A stretch of 64,000 nt of DNA, taken from NCBI GenBank assembly GCA_041391665.1, contig JAWKNO010000001.1, forward strand, positions 806,001 to 870,000. The letters are read 5' to 3'. The notes under the pieces are model-generated. The model ran no database searches. It was not told the DNA's origin and saw only the letters and a list, made by a program, of their open reading frames with translations. Shown in pieces: positions 8,079 to 16,901 of this stretch. This DNA is from Bacteroidia bacterium (GTDB lineage Bacteria > Bacteroidota > Bacteroidia > J057). The position numbers and the translations under genes were made by a program. Position 1 is the stretch's first letter. Each line of letters opens with the position of its first letter.

Positions 8079-8657
8079 CTATAATACATTATTCCCTGTA
8101 GCGGTTACCTTTCTGATCTCCGGCATTAATTGAGTAAGGAGGGGTTCCACACCATCCTTCATCGTTTGGCTCGCATAAGGACATTTATGGCAGGCTCCGT
8201 GCATGGTAAGGTTCAATACACCATCTGCATAAGATTCGAACACAATATCGCCGCCATCCTCCTGAGCTGCGGGGCGAATATGTTTATCCAACAAGTCCCG
8301 AACCATTTCTACAATTACGTCTTCAGAGCTTACGTGCTCAACGGCCTTCGAGCCAATATAGATAATCGGTTGGTTGCTTTCGAGATGCTGTTGAATCATC
8401 GCTCTGATCTCAAACAGAATATCCTGCCAGGATGTATTGTTTTTCGGATCTTTGAGAATGGTAATATAGTTATGATTGAGCATTACTCGATTCACATATC
8501 TGTACATCAGCAGTCTCCTGGCCAATGGGGAGGATTCTGCTTCAGCCAGAGAACTGAATTCGTAGGGTTTGTCAACGAGGATTCCATTTTCCAGTACAAT
8601 CTTGATCGCATCTGGATTTGGAACACCCTCTATATGTAATTGTACCTTGCGGCTCAT
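8079..8657 (-). CDS. Nfu-type iron-sulfur cluster scaffold/carrier protein
   Basis: A 192-residue protein with an Nfu N-terminal domain (about 1-90: TPNP-like GVPNPDAIKI, LARRLLMYRYVNRVML) and a NifU C-terminal domain (about 112-190: LLDKHIRPAAQEDGGDIVF). The cluster-binding C156-x2-C159 is in GACHKCP. It probably carries 4Fe-4S clusters to client enzymes. It is the first gene of a two-gene unit with lipB. An exact TAnnTTTG box lies on the minus strand about 20 bases upstream. Confidence 0.92.
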   Translation of the reverse strand: MSRKVQLHIEGVPNPDAIKIVLENGILVDKPYEFSSLAEAESSPLARRLLMYRYVNRVMLNHNYITILKDPKNNTSWQDILFEIRAMIQQHLESNQPIIYIGSKAVEHVSSEDVIVEMVRDLLDKHIRPAAQEDGGDIVFESYADGVLNLTMHGACHKCPYASQTMKDGVEPLLTQLMPEIRKVTATGNNVL

Positions 8658-8677
8658 ATTGATTTTTTATGGGAGCA

Positions 8678-8685
8678 CAAAGATA
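8678..8685 (-). promoter_or_regulatory. Bacteroidota -7 box upstream of the nfu-lipB unit
   Basis: On the minus strand the bases read TATCTTTG, an exact match to TAnnTTTG, 20 bases before the nfu start codon. A possible TTG -33 element lies about 22 bases further upstream (8708-8710), slightly outside the usual spacing. Confidence 0.6.
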
Positions 8686-8719
8686 AGGAAAATAGATAGC
8701 CTAAATACAACCGTTGAGA

Positions 8720-9043
8720 TTAATCGTCAAATAGTAAATCATTCAGGGCTGTCTGTAATTCTGCCAGTGCATGCCGGTCCTTTATTTTCCGGGCGATAAC
8801 AATTCCAGATTGATATACCTCTGAGGCAGCAGATTTGTTTCCCATTTTTTCCAATGTTTTTCCTAAATGATAGTAAGTGCCAATATATTCGGGGTGAAGT
8901 GATTTTAGCTGTTCAAAATATTTTATTGCAGTTTCTGCCTCCCCCAGAGTAAGATATTCGTATGCAATAGAATACAAGGTAAAAGAATCCTCTGGCGCAG
9001 TTTCAAGAAACCCCAGTAGTTGTTTGAGTCTGAGAGGTATCAT
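8720..9043 (-). CDS. Small TPR-repeat protein
   Basis: A 107-residue protein when started at the ATG at 9041-9043. It contains two to three tetratricopeptide repeats: SFTLYSIAYEYLTLGEAETAIKYF and TYYHLGKTLEKMGNKSAASEVY show the W/L-G-A-F/Y-A-P-like spacing of TPRs. There is no signal peptide, so it is probably a cytoplasmic protein-protein adaptor. An upstream in-frame extension (to 9139) overlaps the etfB start and does not look like TPR, so it was excluded. The specific role is unknown. Confidence 0.8.
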   Translation of the reverse strand: MIPLRLKQLLGFLETAPEDSFTLYSIAYEYLTLGEAETAIKYFEQLKSLHPEYIGTYYHLGKTLEKMGNKSAASEVYQSGIVIARKIKDRHALAELQTALNDLLFDD

Positions 9044-9068
9044 AGTTTTTTTAATAGATATTCCTTTG

Positions 9069-9076
9069 TAATTTTG
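9069..9076 (+). promoter_or_regulatory. -7 box of the etfBA operon
   Basis: TAATTTTG followed by C is an exact TAnnTTTGC match 25 bases before the etfB ATG. No clear TTG -33 element is visible at the ideal distance. Confidence 0.55.
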
Positions 9077-9101
9077 CAAAAATTTTAACTCCGACCAATT
9101 T

Positions 9102-9842
9102 ATGAAGCTCTTAGTGTGCATAAGCCATGTTCCCGACACAACTACAAAGATTCAGTTTGAGGCGGACGGAAGTAAGCTTAACAAAACTGGCGTAACTTAT
9201 ATCATTAACCCATATTGTGAATATGGTTTGAGTAAGGCCCTTGACTTACGCGAAGCAGGGAAAACCGTTAACATTACAGTCCTTTGTGTGGGCGGGCCGG
9301 AAGTGGAGCCTACACTCAGAAAGGCATTGGCTATAGGTGCCGACTCCGCAGTGAGAATTGACGCCCAGCCTTCCAGTTCAGCTTTTGTAGCTAAACAAAT
9401 TGCTGACTATGCTGAAGGTAAAGATTTTTCAATAATTTTTACGGGTAAAGAATCCATAGACTTTAATGGTTCAATGGTACCGGGTATGGTTGCCGAGCAT
9501 ATGCGTACGCCATTTATCTCTTATGCTACTTATATGGAGCTTTCCGGGGATAATGCCGCAAAGCTGCATCGTGAAGTTGACGGTGGATATGAAGTGGTTG
9601 AGACAAAATTTCCCGTGGTGATCAGTTGCCAAAAAGGTATATCTGAATGGCGTATTCCCAATATGCGCGGAATTATGGCTGCACGAAACAAACCTCTTGC
9701 CGTCATCAGTCCCACCGCTTCAACTGAACATATCAGGACGGTGAGGTTTGATTACCCCCCGGCAAAAGAGTCTTGTAAATATTTTGCCACTGATGATGTC
9801 TCCGGATTGGTAAATGCACTCGTAACAAAAGGACTGATCTGA
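9102..9842 (+). CDS. etfB: Electron transfer flavoprotein subunit beta
   Basis: ETF beta (246 aa) forms with EtfA a soluble FAD/AMP dimer that takes electrons from acyl-CoA dehydrogenases and related enzymes. It begins MKLLVCISHVPDTTTKIQF, shows NPYCEYGLSKALDLREAG and the family's IFTGKESIDFNGSMVPGMVAE stretch, and contains the beta signature region VVETKFPVVISCQKGISEWRIPNMRGIMAA. etfA follows after 28 bases. No ETF:quinone oxidoreductase gene is in the window. Confidence 0.96.
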   Translation: MKLLVCISHVPDTTTKIQFEADGSKLNKTGVTYIINPYCEYGLSKALDLREAGKTVNITVLCVGGPEVEPTLRKALAIGADSAVRIDAQPSSSAFVAKQIADYAEGKDFSIIFTGKESIDFNGSMVPGMVAEHMRTPFISYATYMELSGDNAAKLHREVDGGYEVVETKFPVVISCQKGISEWRIPNMRGIMAARNKPLAVISPTASTEHIRTVRFDYPPAKESCKYFATDDVSGLVNALVTKGLI

Positions 9843-9870
9843 TTATTGACCCCCTCAAAACCTACTATAC

Positions 9871-10845
9871 ATGCCAGTATTATTATTTGCAGAAAACACA
9901 CACGGTACATTTAAAAAACCGGTTTTTGAAGCAGCCACTTATGGCTATCATCTTGCTCAGTCGATGGGGACTTCACTAATTGCCGTTTCGGTCGGTCAGG
10001 TAAGTGATGACGAACTGGTGAAGCTGGGGACTTATGGTGTGTCCACTGTATATAAAGTCGGTGATTCCCGCCTCGATGCATTTGTTAACTCTGCATTTGC
10101 CGCAGCAGTCAGTAAAACTGCTCAGGATACAGGTGCAGATGTTGTGGTCATGTCCCAAACTTACCATGGTCGTGCAATTGCCCCCAGAATTGCCGTAAGA
10201 CTAGGCGCAACGGCGTATTCGGGAGTAATCAGTCTTGCCGACCACGCCAATGGATTTGATTCCCGCAGATTTACCTATTCCGGTAAAGGGGTTGAAGAAC
10301 TCCAATCAGATCCGGGAAAAATGGTTATAACTGTGAAAACAAATGGTTACACGGTGGAAGAACACCCGGTACCATGTAATATTGAACAAGGCGGCTACAG
10401 TCCGGTAAGCGAGGATTTGGACGTAGTGGTCAAGGAAATGGTGAAAGCATCTGAGGGTATTTCACTGACTGAAGCCGACGTAGTTGTTTCAGCAGGAAGA
10501 GGAATGAAAGGCCCCGAAAACTGGGGAATGATTGAAGAATTGGCAGGGCTCCTGGGCGCGGCAACGGCTTGCTCCAAACCTACTGCGGATATGGGCTGGA
10601 GGCCGCATCATGAACATGTAGGACAGACAGGTATTCAGATAGCCCCCAATGTATATATTGCCATCGGGATTTCCGGTGCGATTCAACACCTGGCAGGTGT
10701 AAGCTCTTCCAAAAATATCATTGTGATCAATAAAGATCCGGAAGCACCCTTTTTCAAAATTGCAGACTACGGAATCGTCGGAGATCTGTTTGAGGTAGTT
10801 CCTCGTTTAATAGAAGAAATAAAAAGGGTGAAAATAGCTGGTTAA
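9871..10845 (+). CDS. etfA: Electron transfer flavoprotein subunit alpha
   Basis: ETF alpha (324 aa). The N-terminal half is the ETF alpha/beta domain (LLFAENTHGTFKKPVFEAATYG). The C-terminal FAD-binding domain (about 195-324) carries VVSAGRGMKGPENW, GAATACSKPTADMGWRPHHE, then VGQTGIQIAPNVYIAIGISGAIQHLAG and VINKDPEAPFFKIADYGIVGD, the classical alpha signature. It is cotranscribed with etfB. Confidence 0.97.
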   Translation: MPVLLFAENTHGTFKKPVFEAATYGYHLAQSMGTSLIAVSVGQVSDDELVKLGTYGVSTVYKVGDSRLDAFVNSAFAAAVSKTAQDTGADVVVMSQTYHGRAIAPRIAVRLGATAYSGVISLADHANGFDSRRFTYSGKGVEELQSDPGKMVITVKTNGYTVEEHPVPCNIEQGGYSPVSEDLDVVVKEMVKASEGISLTEADVVVSAGRGMKGPENWGMIEELAGLLGAATACSKPTADMGWRPHHEHVGQTGIQIAPNVYIAIGISGAIQHLAGVSSSKNIIVINKDPEAPFFKIADYGIVGDLFEVVPRLIEEIKRVKIAG

Positions 10846-10898
10846 TAACTGTTTTTCAGATGGTTATCAGCTAGGAAAATTTCAAATAAGATATTAGA

Positions 10899-10929
10899 TT
10901 GGGTTAGGAGTGAATTTGTTATAAATTTG
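10899..10929 (+). promoter_or_regulatory. Bacteroidota promoter of the DUF151-UVR gene
   Basis: TTG at 10899-10901, a 20-base spacer, and TAAATTTG at 10922-10929 fit the TTG-N19-21-TAnnTTTG consensus well. The expected transcription start is about 18-20 bases before the GTG start codon at 10955. Confidence 0.75.
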
Positions 10930-10954
10930 GCAACAGAGTTTAAAACCCTGATAG

Positions 10955-11602
10955 GTGAAAAAAATTCGATTAGATATAATTGGCTTGTCTTCCAGTCATT
11001 CGCAGATTGGGCATTACGCGTTGGTTTTAGGGGAAAGTGACGGTAACCGACGTTTACCTATCATTATTGGTGGTGCTGAAGCACAGGCAATTGCGCTTGA
11101 ACTTGAAAATATCAAGACCAACCGCCCAATGACGCACGACCTGATTTACAACCTTGCCCGCCATTTTGAACTGAATCTTCTTGAAGTAATTATCAATGAC
11201 CTGAGTGAGGGAATATTTTATGCCAAGCTAATAATGGAAGTGGATGGGGAAATTCACGATATAGACAGTCGTCCCAGTGATGCCGTAGCTATTGGTGTAA
11301 GATTTAAGGTTCCTATTTATACTTATGAAAATGTTCTCCGGGAAGCGGGGATTGTCATTGATGAAGAGGATTCCGGCTCCGGAAATAAATACAAAGATGT
11401 AGAAGGTGAATTTTCGCTGGCGGAAATTGAAAAGTCAGAACCCGTTGAAGAAGAACGCACGCCTCCTGTAAAACGCCAGAGTGTTTCCTCTCAGGAAAAA
11501 CTCAAACAACTGGAGACACAACTGAATGAAGCGCTGGCTGCCGAAGATTACGAAAAAGCAGCTCGGATCAGAGACGAGATCAAGCGACTAAGCGACGACT
11601 AA
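10955..11602 (+). CDS. Bifunctional nuclease-domain (DUF151) protein with UVR motif
   Basis: A 215-residue protein starting at GTG 10955. Residues 1 to about 130 are the DUF151/BFN domain (GLSSSHSQIGHYALVLGE, RRLPIIIGGAEAQAIAL, the DSRPSDAVAIGVRFKVPIY core). A charged linker leads to a UVR motif at about 178-215 (LETQLNEALAAEDYEKAARI), the UvrB/UvrC contact helix pair. The fusion is common in Bacteroidota. The biochemical role is unsettled; nuclease activity was reported for plant relatives. It has its own promoter and terminator. Confidence 0.85.
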   Translation: MKKIRLDIIGLSSSHSQIGHYALVLGESDGNRRLPIIIGGAEAQAIALELENIKTNRPMTHDLIYNLARHFELNLLEVIINDLSEGIFYAKLIMEVDGEIHDIDSRPSDAVAIGVRFKVPIYTYENVLREAGIVIDEEDSGSGNKYKDVEGEFSLAEIEKSEPVEEERTPPVKRQSVSSQEKLKQLETQLNEALAAEDYEKAARIRDEIKRLSDD

Positions 11603-11607
11603 AAAAA

Positions 11608-11640
11608 AAGGCTGCCTTTAATCAGGGCAGCCTTTTTTTA
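11608..11640. terminator. Bidirectional terminator
   Basis: The perfect 9-bp stem AAGGCTGCC (11608-11616) / GGCAGCCTT (11626-11634) has A-runs on its left and T-runs on its right. It sits between the convergent DUF151-UVR gene and the TonB-like gene, so it can serve both. Confidence 0.88.
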
Positions 11641-11654
11641 TATCTTTTAGGGTG

Positions 11655-12536
11655 TTATCCCTTCAGTCTAAATTTAATCGTAACCCGTACCGTTTGTCTT
11701 GTCTGCGGCTGCCCAGGCTGCAGTGCGCTGAATCTCCATTTTTTGATCGCATTGATTCCCGCTTCTTTTAACCCGGGTTTGTTGGTAACCCCTACCAACT
11801 TCACATAAGAAACAGAGCCGTTCGGTTCCACCACAAACTCAAACTGCAGCTCCCCTTCTTCCTGCACGGTGTACTGTGGTTCGGACAGAGACAGCGGAGC
11901 TCGTCCTTCCAGGCCACCACCGGCTCCCGTACCAAAAGAGTACAGACCATTGGGATCCAGTACTTTTACGTTAGGTGTGCCGGCATTGCCAGTGCCATTA
12001 TCAGAATTACCCTGGTTCGACCCGGACTGTCCGGTATTATTGTTGAAAGTCAGTTCTGGCTTTTCCTGAGAGTTGGTATTGGTTGGGGTAGTGGTAGGCT
12101 TAGTTTCCGGTTTAGGTTCCTCTTTGGTCGGTGTAACGGTTTTGGGAGGCGTGGGTTTGGGATCGGGTTGTTTAACCTTTGGGGGTTCTGGCTGGGTAAC
12201 CGGAGATGGTGCTTTGGTCACTACCGGAGGTTTGGGTGTGGGCGCAGGTTCTGCTACCACAGGTTGTTGAACCGGTTTTGACGTTTGAGGAGGGGTAGGT
12301 ACCGGATCAGGTACGGCAGGCTGAAAATTATTCACCCGTTTACTACCATTTTTATAATCGCCAAAATCGATGGCGCCCAATACTTCATATTCTTTTGCTC
12401 CCGGAGGTGGTACACGGTTTCTGTAAGCCGTCCACATCAGGCTTAGCAAGAGGAGGGTCACAATAATAATGAAAGTAGCGACTCCGCTGATCTTTTCATT
12501 TCTTTTTTCCTCGGCGACCAATTCTGGTGTTATCAT
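11655..12536 (-). CDS. TonB-like energy transducer with long Pro-rich linker
   Basis: A 293-residue protein with one N-terminal membrane anchor (about 17-37, VATFIIIVTLLLLSLMWTAY), a Pro/Thr/Lys-rich periplasm-spanning linker (about 75-165), a Gly/Asn-rich stretch, and a C-terminal TonB-type domain (about 215-293: GELQFEFVVEPNGSVSYVKL, AINAIKKWRFSALQPGQ-like region). The family passes proton-motive force to outer-membrane receptors. No exbB or exbD is adjacent. The substrate receptor is unknown; the Oar-like receptor at 34.4 kb is one of many possible partners. Confidence 0.85.
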   Translation of the reverse strand: MITPELVAEEKRNEKISGVATFIIIVTLLLLSLMWTAYRNRVPPPGAKEYEVLGAIDFGDYKNGSKRVNNFQPAVPDPVPTPPQTSKPVQQPVVAEPAPTPKPPVVTKAPSPVTQPEPPKVKQPDPKPTPPKTVTPTKEEPKPETKPTTTPTNTNSQEKPELTFNNNTGQSGSNQGNSDNGTGNAGTPNVKVLDPNGLYSFGTGAGGGLEGRAPLSLSEPQYTVQEEGELQFEFVVEPNGSVSYVKLVGVTNKPGLKEAGINAIKKWRFSALQPGQPQTRQTVRVTIKFRLKG

Positions 12537-12685
12537 ATTCCTGTTGTTGTTTGTCTCGCCTGTGTAGTGTTACAAAAAAGACAGGCATTCAGACAAAAGA
12601 TTGCAAAACGTCCTAAATTCCACAAATAAACACAGTAAGTTGCAAAATTTGTTGGATTCTGTAAAGACTTATACGGGAAATATCT
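12537..12685. other. Intergenic region without recognisable features
   Basis: The 149 bases between the TonB-like gene and the ICMT-like gene are AT-rich. I found no exact TAnnTTTG box on the minus strand, no hairpin and no plausible ORF. Confidence 0.4.
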
Positions 12686-13312
12686 TCAAATGATAAACGG
12701 AATAAACATTTTCACTTTGTGTTTGTAGGTTTTGTATGCTTCGCCAAAGATTTTTTCCAGTTTTTGCTCTTCGAGGATTGTACCGACAATCAGGTAGAGA
12801 AAAGAAATCACCACAAAAATCATCGTATTGGCGGTAAATGAAATCATGAGGTACCCAGTGAGGATTAGAATGGTCGCAAAATAGAGCGGATGCCTCACGT
12901 ATTGGTTGAGGCCGGTAGTAACGAGTTTGGGCGGCTCATGTTGTTGGGTTTGATTGAATCCAAAAAACTCACCTGAATCATACTGAGAGAAAGCTATGTA
13001 ACCAGTAACCATCCCGCTGACCATCACAATTATTCCCCCAAAGAACAACCATGGATAGCGGGGAGAAAGCTCAATGTCCGGAATAAAAACCTGAATCCAG
13101 ACAATGGCACCAAATCCAGCCAGGGAAATAACATTATAACCCAGCCGGTAGTAGCGGTAAAATCTCCCCGTTCGCTGTGCTGCCCACTCTTTTACCCGGG
13201 AAGAAGCAAGCAGGCTATGCATACAATAAAAGCCCAGCCAAAGACTGATTAATATGATCATAGACGGGAAATATAAGTAAAACTCCGAAAATTGCCTATT
13301 TGCGAAAACCAT
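12686..13312 (-). CDS. ICMT/PEMT-family integral membrane methyltransferase-like protein
   Basis: A 208-residue protein with about five hydrophobic segments. The C-terminal half has the isoprenylcysteine carboxyl methyltransferase/phospholipid methyltransferase pattern: LVTTGLNQYVRHPLYFA (RHPxY motif), then LEEQKLEKIFGEAYKTYKHKV (EExxL...F...Y..Y), which binds SAM and the substrate in the family. The substrate is unknown; bacterial members often methylate lipids or small molecules. An internal ATG at 13261 would start directly at the first membrane segment and is an alternative start. Confidence 0.75.
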   Translation of the reverse strand: MVFANRQFSEFYLYFPSMIILISLWLGFYCMHSLLASSRVKEWAAQRTGRFYRYYRLGYNVISLAGFGAIVWIQVFIPDIELSPRYPWLFFGGIIVMVSGMVTGYIAFSQYDSGEFFGFNQTQQHEPPKLVTTGLNQYVRHPLYFATILILTGYLMISFTANTMIFVVISFLYLIVGTILEEQKLEKIFGEAYKTYKHKVKMFIPFII

Positions 13313-13474
13313 TTACCCGCAGATATAGGCAGTTCGAACCAGCGAAATGACCATTCAATACTGGCGGAAGGCGATTGAATGTAAATGATTTAGTTTGGAT
13401 TTTGAAATTTACTTATTTCATAATATTAAAAACAAACGCCCACTTTAATCATTCTTTATTGTGCTGCTCATATT

Positions 13475-14245
13475 ATGAGACCCGAAACACTAAACATTCA
13501 CCAGTTTATCCGCGAAAAAGAAAAACAGGAAAAGCGGAGACTTGCCTTGCTGATTGCCGAAGTTTGTGTATGGCTTTTTATGGGAGGAATGATTCTTTCC
13601 AGGCTCAATGATCTCCGGAAGACGGAAATCGTCTGGACTGAACCTGTTACCCATTATGCCTATACATTTTTTTATCCTGAGGATTCTGATTTTTCTCAGG
13701 TTTTAAGTTTGGATTCACTCCGGGATATGTTGGATACGCTCGTTGAAGTGAAAGCCAAAGACGAACCCAATCTCTCTTCCCACCTTTCTGAAGTTCTTAC
13801 CGAATGGGATATTCCGCTAACTAAAACGGATTCGGAGCCGGATGGAATCAAGGCGTCAAAATCTGCAAAAAAGAAAGCCCGTCAGGAGAAAAAAATTGAA
13901 AAAAGGATTGAACAGCTTTCTCCAGAACAGGCCAGAATGTCTTTGTTTGGCGCACAACTTCCTGCATTTCCTGGTGGAAATACAGCTTTAAACCAGTTTA
14001 TTCAACGTGAGTTGCGCTATCCGATTGCTGCAAGTGAAGAGTCTGTAGAAGGAAAAGTCTTACTCCGCCTATGGGTGGAAGCCGACGGGAAAATCACGGA
14101 TGTCTCCATCGTTGAAGGATTGGGATATGGTTGCGATGAAGAAGCCTTGCGGCTTGGCAACCGGATGCCCAGATGGAAACCGGGAGAAAGGCAGGGAAGA
14201 AAAACGGCCATGGCTGCCTATATCCCGGTAGTATTCTCGCTTTAA
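13475..14245 (+). CDS. Short TonB-family energy transducer
   Basis: A 256-residue protein with a short cytoplasmic N-terminus, one membrane segment (about 23-42), a charged Lys-rich region (about 128-150), and a C-terminal TonB domain (about 165-256: LPAFPGGNTALNQFIQRELR, VEGKVLLRLWVEADGKITDV, EALRLGNRMPRWKPGE). The FPGG-N-LN-FI-LRYP pattern is the Bacteroidota TonB C-terminal type. It ends in a 4-base convergent overlap with the SGNH hydrolase gene. The partner receptor is unknown. Confidence 0.88.
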   Translation: MRPETLNIHQFIREKEKQEKRRLALLIAEVCVWLFMGGMILSRLNDLRKTEIVWTEPVTHYAYTFFYPEDSDFSQVLSLDSLRDMLDTLVEVKAKDEPNLSSHLSEVLTEWDIPLTKTDSEPDGIKASKSAKKKARQEKKIEKRIEQLSPEQARMSLFGAQLPAFPGGNTALNQFIQRELRYPIAASEESVEGKVLLRLWVEADGKITDVSIVEGLGYGCDEEALRLGNRMPRWKPGERQGRKTAMAAYIPVVFSL

Positions 14246-16017
14246 TTTTTTAGTAATGTGGCGATTGCTACGGCCAGTTTGCGATATCCTTCTGCATTGG
14301 GATGAAGCCCGTCGTAAAAGAATGATTCTTCAATAGTTCCTTCTGAATTTAGGAGGACACTGCCGGGGTCTGCATAACCGACATTCATTTTGCCGGCCAG
14401 TTGCGCCAGTTTTGTATTAAATCCCGCCACCCTCTGGTCATAGTTTCGTCTGGGGTAGGTCCCAAATAGAAGTATCTCTGCCTGAGGTTGGCGCGTTTTT
14501 ACAGCATTTACCAACAGTTCCATTCCCGCGATAATTTCTTCGTCTGAATTCAAATGGAGGTTGTTGGTGCCAATGTGAATCATGACTTTTTCAGCTTTGT
14601 AGCCGTCCAGTTCGCCGTGATATACGCGCCAAAGCACATTTTCCACCCGATCCCAGCCATAGCCAAAGTTGCGTACGCCCAATGGCTCAAGGTATTTGTC
14701 CCAGGAGTCGGCACCTGTACGGCGTGGACCGACGGGGTTTCCGCCCCAGAAGTGAGTAATAGAATTGCCCATATACACGATACGGGGTGGTTTTTCGTGG
14801 TTGAGTTTCAGTATTTCCCTATGCCGTGTTTGCCAGTCGTAATTATCAGGCTCGCGGTATTGGGTAACCGGGCGAGTTGTGGCGAAATCGCCAACCGGTT
14901 CATTGAGAATCATCCGGAGTGATTTTTCATACCCGTTGGCATGGCTGAGCATCCCCAGGTCATTGGGATGCGTACCATCTACGGTTCCGTCCAGTTCGAG
15001 TGCCAGCGCTTCGCGTGTAAGCATATAGATATTGTTTACCCCTTCTGATTTGAGCTGAGAAAAAGCCTTTTCGAGGGAAGCATTGACCGCAGTGTAAGCC
15101 TCTTCGCGGGAAGGCACCGTAAGCCCGTCGGTATAGCCTGCATGTTGCGTCAGGAGAATCGGCACACCAGGTCGCTTTTGCTGAAGGGTGCGAACAGAAG
15201 TGATGATTCTGCTGCGGAGCTCTTCGTCAGAAAACCGGCTGGGAACCATATTGGGGAGGCAGTCAAGGACAAAAACTTTTGCATCAATTTCGGCGATGAG
15301 GCTGATAATTTCGGGTTCCAGGCGACCATTACCAGAAAAACCGAGGTTGATGAGCGGACGATCCATTTTCCGGCTGAGAATAGCTGTCCACGCCATGCCT
15401 GGCCTGGAAGCACAGCCGCCCTGGGCGATGGATGTCCCGTAAATCACGATTGGTTTGTCCTGTCTCACAGGCAAAGGGGTAAAAATCGCCGTGTCAGCCG
15501 TGCCGATTTCGAGCCATTCCACCGAATTGTAAAGCGGGAGGTAGAGTCTGTATTCGCGGCCTCGCTTATGAAAACTATCATTGGGGCGCAGCCCGTCAAA
15601 CACATAGGAGATTGTATCGCCAAAGGAATATTTCCCGTGGCACCAAAGCTCTTTTCCCTCAGCGTCAATCGCGTACATATCCACTCCACTTACACCGGTG
15701 GCAGGCATATGCGGCATTTGCAGATTCGGGCCGACGTGATAACGCACGCGGATGTCGGAAGAATTGGAAAAAAAACGGATCATCAGCCCGGCAGAATGAC
15801 GGGACAGGTTCCACACGTCGGTTCTTGCTGTTTTTTCTGCCCGGGCCGGCAGCCTGTCATAGGTTTTGGCTACTTCGCCGGGCCAGGCCTGACCTTCAAC
15901 GACCGGAAATCCGGCAGTGGCGGGATTCCACCAGCGGAAGCCGACAGACTGAGCGGAAGCCGAAAAACACAGGGTGAGGAAAACCAGAATCGGGAAAAAA
16001 GCAGCGCGAGGTTTCAT
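14242..16017 (-). CDS. Secreted tandem SGNH/GDSL hydrolase (two catalytic domains)
   Basis: A 591-residue protein with a signal peptide (1-22, ending SASA-Q). Residues about 25-185 form a beta-rich N-domain common in front of SGNH hydrolases. The first SGNH domain (about 187-375) has Ser196 in YGTSIAQGG, G229-N230 in FSGNG, and D347/H350 in DGTHPND. A second domain (about 410-591) has Ser419 in MGNSITHFW, N485 in HIGTNN, and D569/H572 in YDGLHPN. Both triads look intact. It is probably a periplasmic or secreted esterase acting on acylated glycans; the substrate is unknown. Confidence 0.88.
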   Translation of the reverse strand: MKPRAAFFPILVFLTLCFSASAQSVGFRWWNPATAGFPVVEGQAWPGEVAKTYDRLPARAEKTARTDVWNLSRHSAGLMIRFFSNSSDIRVRYHVGPNLQMPHMPATGVSGVDMYAIDAEGKELWCHGKYSFGDTISYVFDGLRPNDSFHKRGREYRLYLPLYNSVEWLEIGTADTAIFTPLPVRQDKPIVIYGTSIAQGGCASRPGMAWTAILSRKMDRPLINLGFSGNGRLEPEIISLIAEIDAKVFVLDCLPNMVPSRFSDEELRSRIITSVRTLQQKRPGVPILLTQHAGYTDGLTVPSREEAYTAVNASLEKAFSQLKSEGVNNIYMLTREALALELDGTVDGTHPNDLGMLSHANGYEKSLRMILNEPVGDFATTRPVTQYREPDNYDWQTRHREILKLNHEKPPRIVYMGNSITHFWGGNPVGPRRTGADSWDKYLEPLGVRNFGYGWDRVENVLWRVYHGELDGYKAEKVMIHIGTNNLHLNSDEEIIAGMELLVNAVKTRQPQAEILLFGTYPRRNYDQRVAGFNTKLAQLAGKMNVGYADPGSVLLNSEGTIEESFFYDGLHPNAEGYRKLAVAIATLLKN

Positions 16018-16692
16018 AGGTTCAGAAATTGAGTGGAATCGAGACAGCTAAGTTTAAAAGATGGATATGTTTCGGTGAATTTGCTATATTTTTTTGGATT
16101 GAAATTTTCTTTTAGCCATTTTATCTCAAATGCTTTTCCTTCTTCGAACTGCTCTTCTACCATAAAATCCACCTCTTTCTGATCGTTTGTGCGCCAGAAC
16201 TTTATCTGGTCGGGCTTGAAATTCAATGTATTCTTCGAGCGAGAGGGAGGATAGGTTAAAAATCCGCTTTCTTCCCGCCAGTGAGTCTATGAAATTTCTG
16301 TCTATATAAAATGCGCTACTGCTGGTAGCAATGATTTTTACATTGCCTTCGTACTGATCATAAATAAATTTCAGAAAATTAGTCGGATTTCGAGCGTATT
16401 GTACTTCGTCGATCAAAAGGTAAATAGGGTGTTCAAGGGTTTGTTGCAGCGTAGTGGGAGGTGTAACCGGAATATGGTCGAATATTTTTGAAGGGTGCAG
16501 ATTTACACTGTCAAGGATCCGATAATCTTCAAATGTAAGATACCATACCTGTTTATTTTCACGAGTAAGTTTTTCAAATAACCATCTGAGGATGGATGTT
16601 TTCCCCACTTGCCGGGCACCCGTTATGATCGCATGTCGTTTGCCAGGTATATGCCTGATAATCTGTGAGTTAATGTGGCGTTGCCTTATCAT
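16014..16692 (-). pseudogene. Decayed AAA ATPase with DUF4143 remnant
   Basis: The start at 16692 reads as an AAA_14-type ATPase: IITGARQVGKTSILRWLFEK contains Walker A, IYLLIDEVQYARNP contains Walker B, and IIATSSSAF is sensor 1. After LSSLSLEEYIEF the frame leaves the family. Directly there, in another frame, DQIKFWRTNDQKEVDFMVEE continues as the nuclease-like C-terminus of DUF4143, ending at 16014. The middle of DUF4143, normally well over 100 residues, is missing, so this is an internally deleted and frameshifted gene. Intact relatives are often linked to toxin-antitoxin-like or mobile functions. Confidence 0.8.
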
Positions 16693-16901
16693 TGGATATT
16701 TTTGGGGTGCAAACCCAGAAATATCGGATAATTTTGGGATTACCAACCGAAAATTATCTAAATCTCACGAACAGGAGATAAAAGCGAGGGCATCATAATA
16801 TTTGGGATGCTGGAAAAAAATCAGGAGATTTAAATATCCTGATTTTGAAGGAAACCGAATCTTTATACATCAGGAAACTTCCGGAGTAAAACACAAAAAC
16901 A

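Noticed and set aside
15142..16032. Plus-strand ORF of 296 codons
   Set aside because: Lies wholly opposite the tandem SGNH hydrolase, whose motifs are unambiguous.
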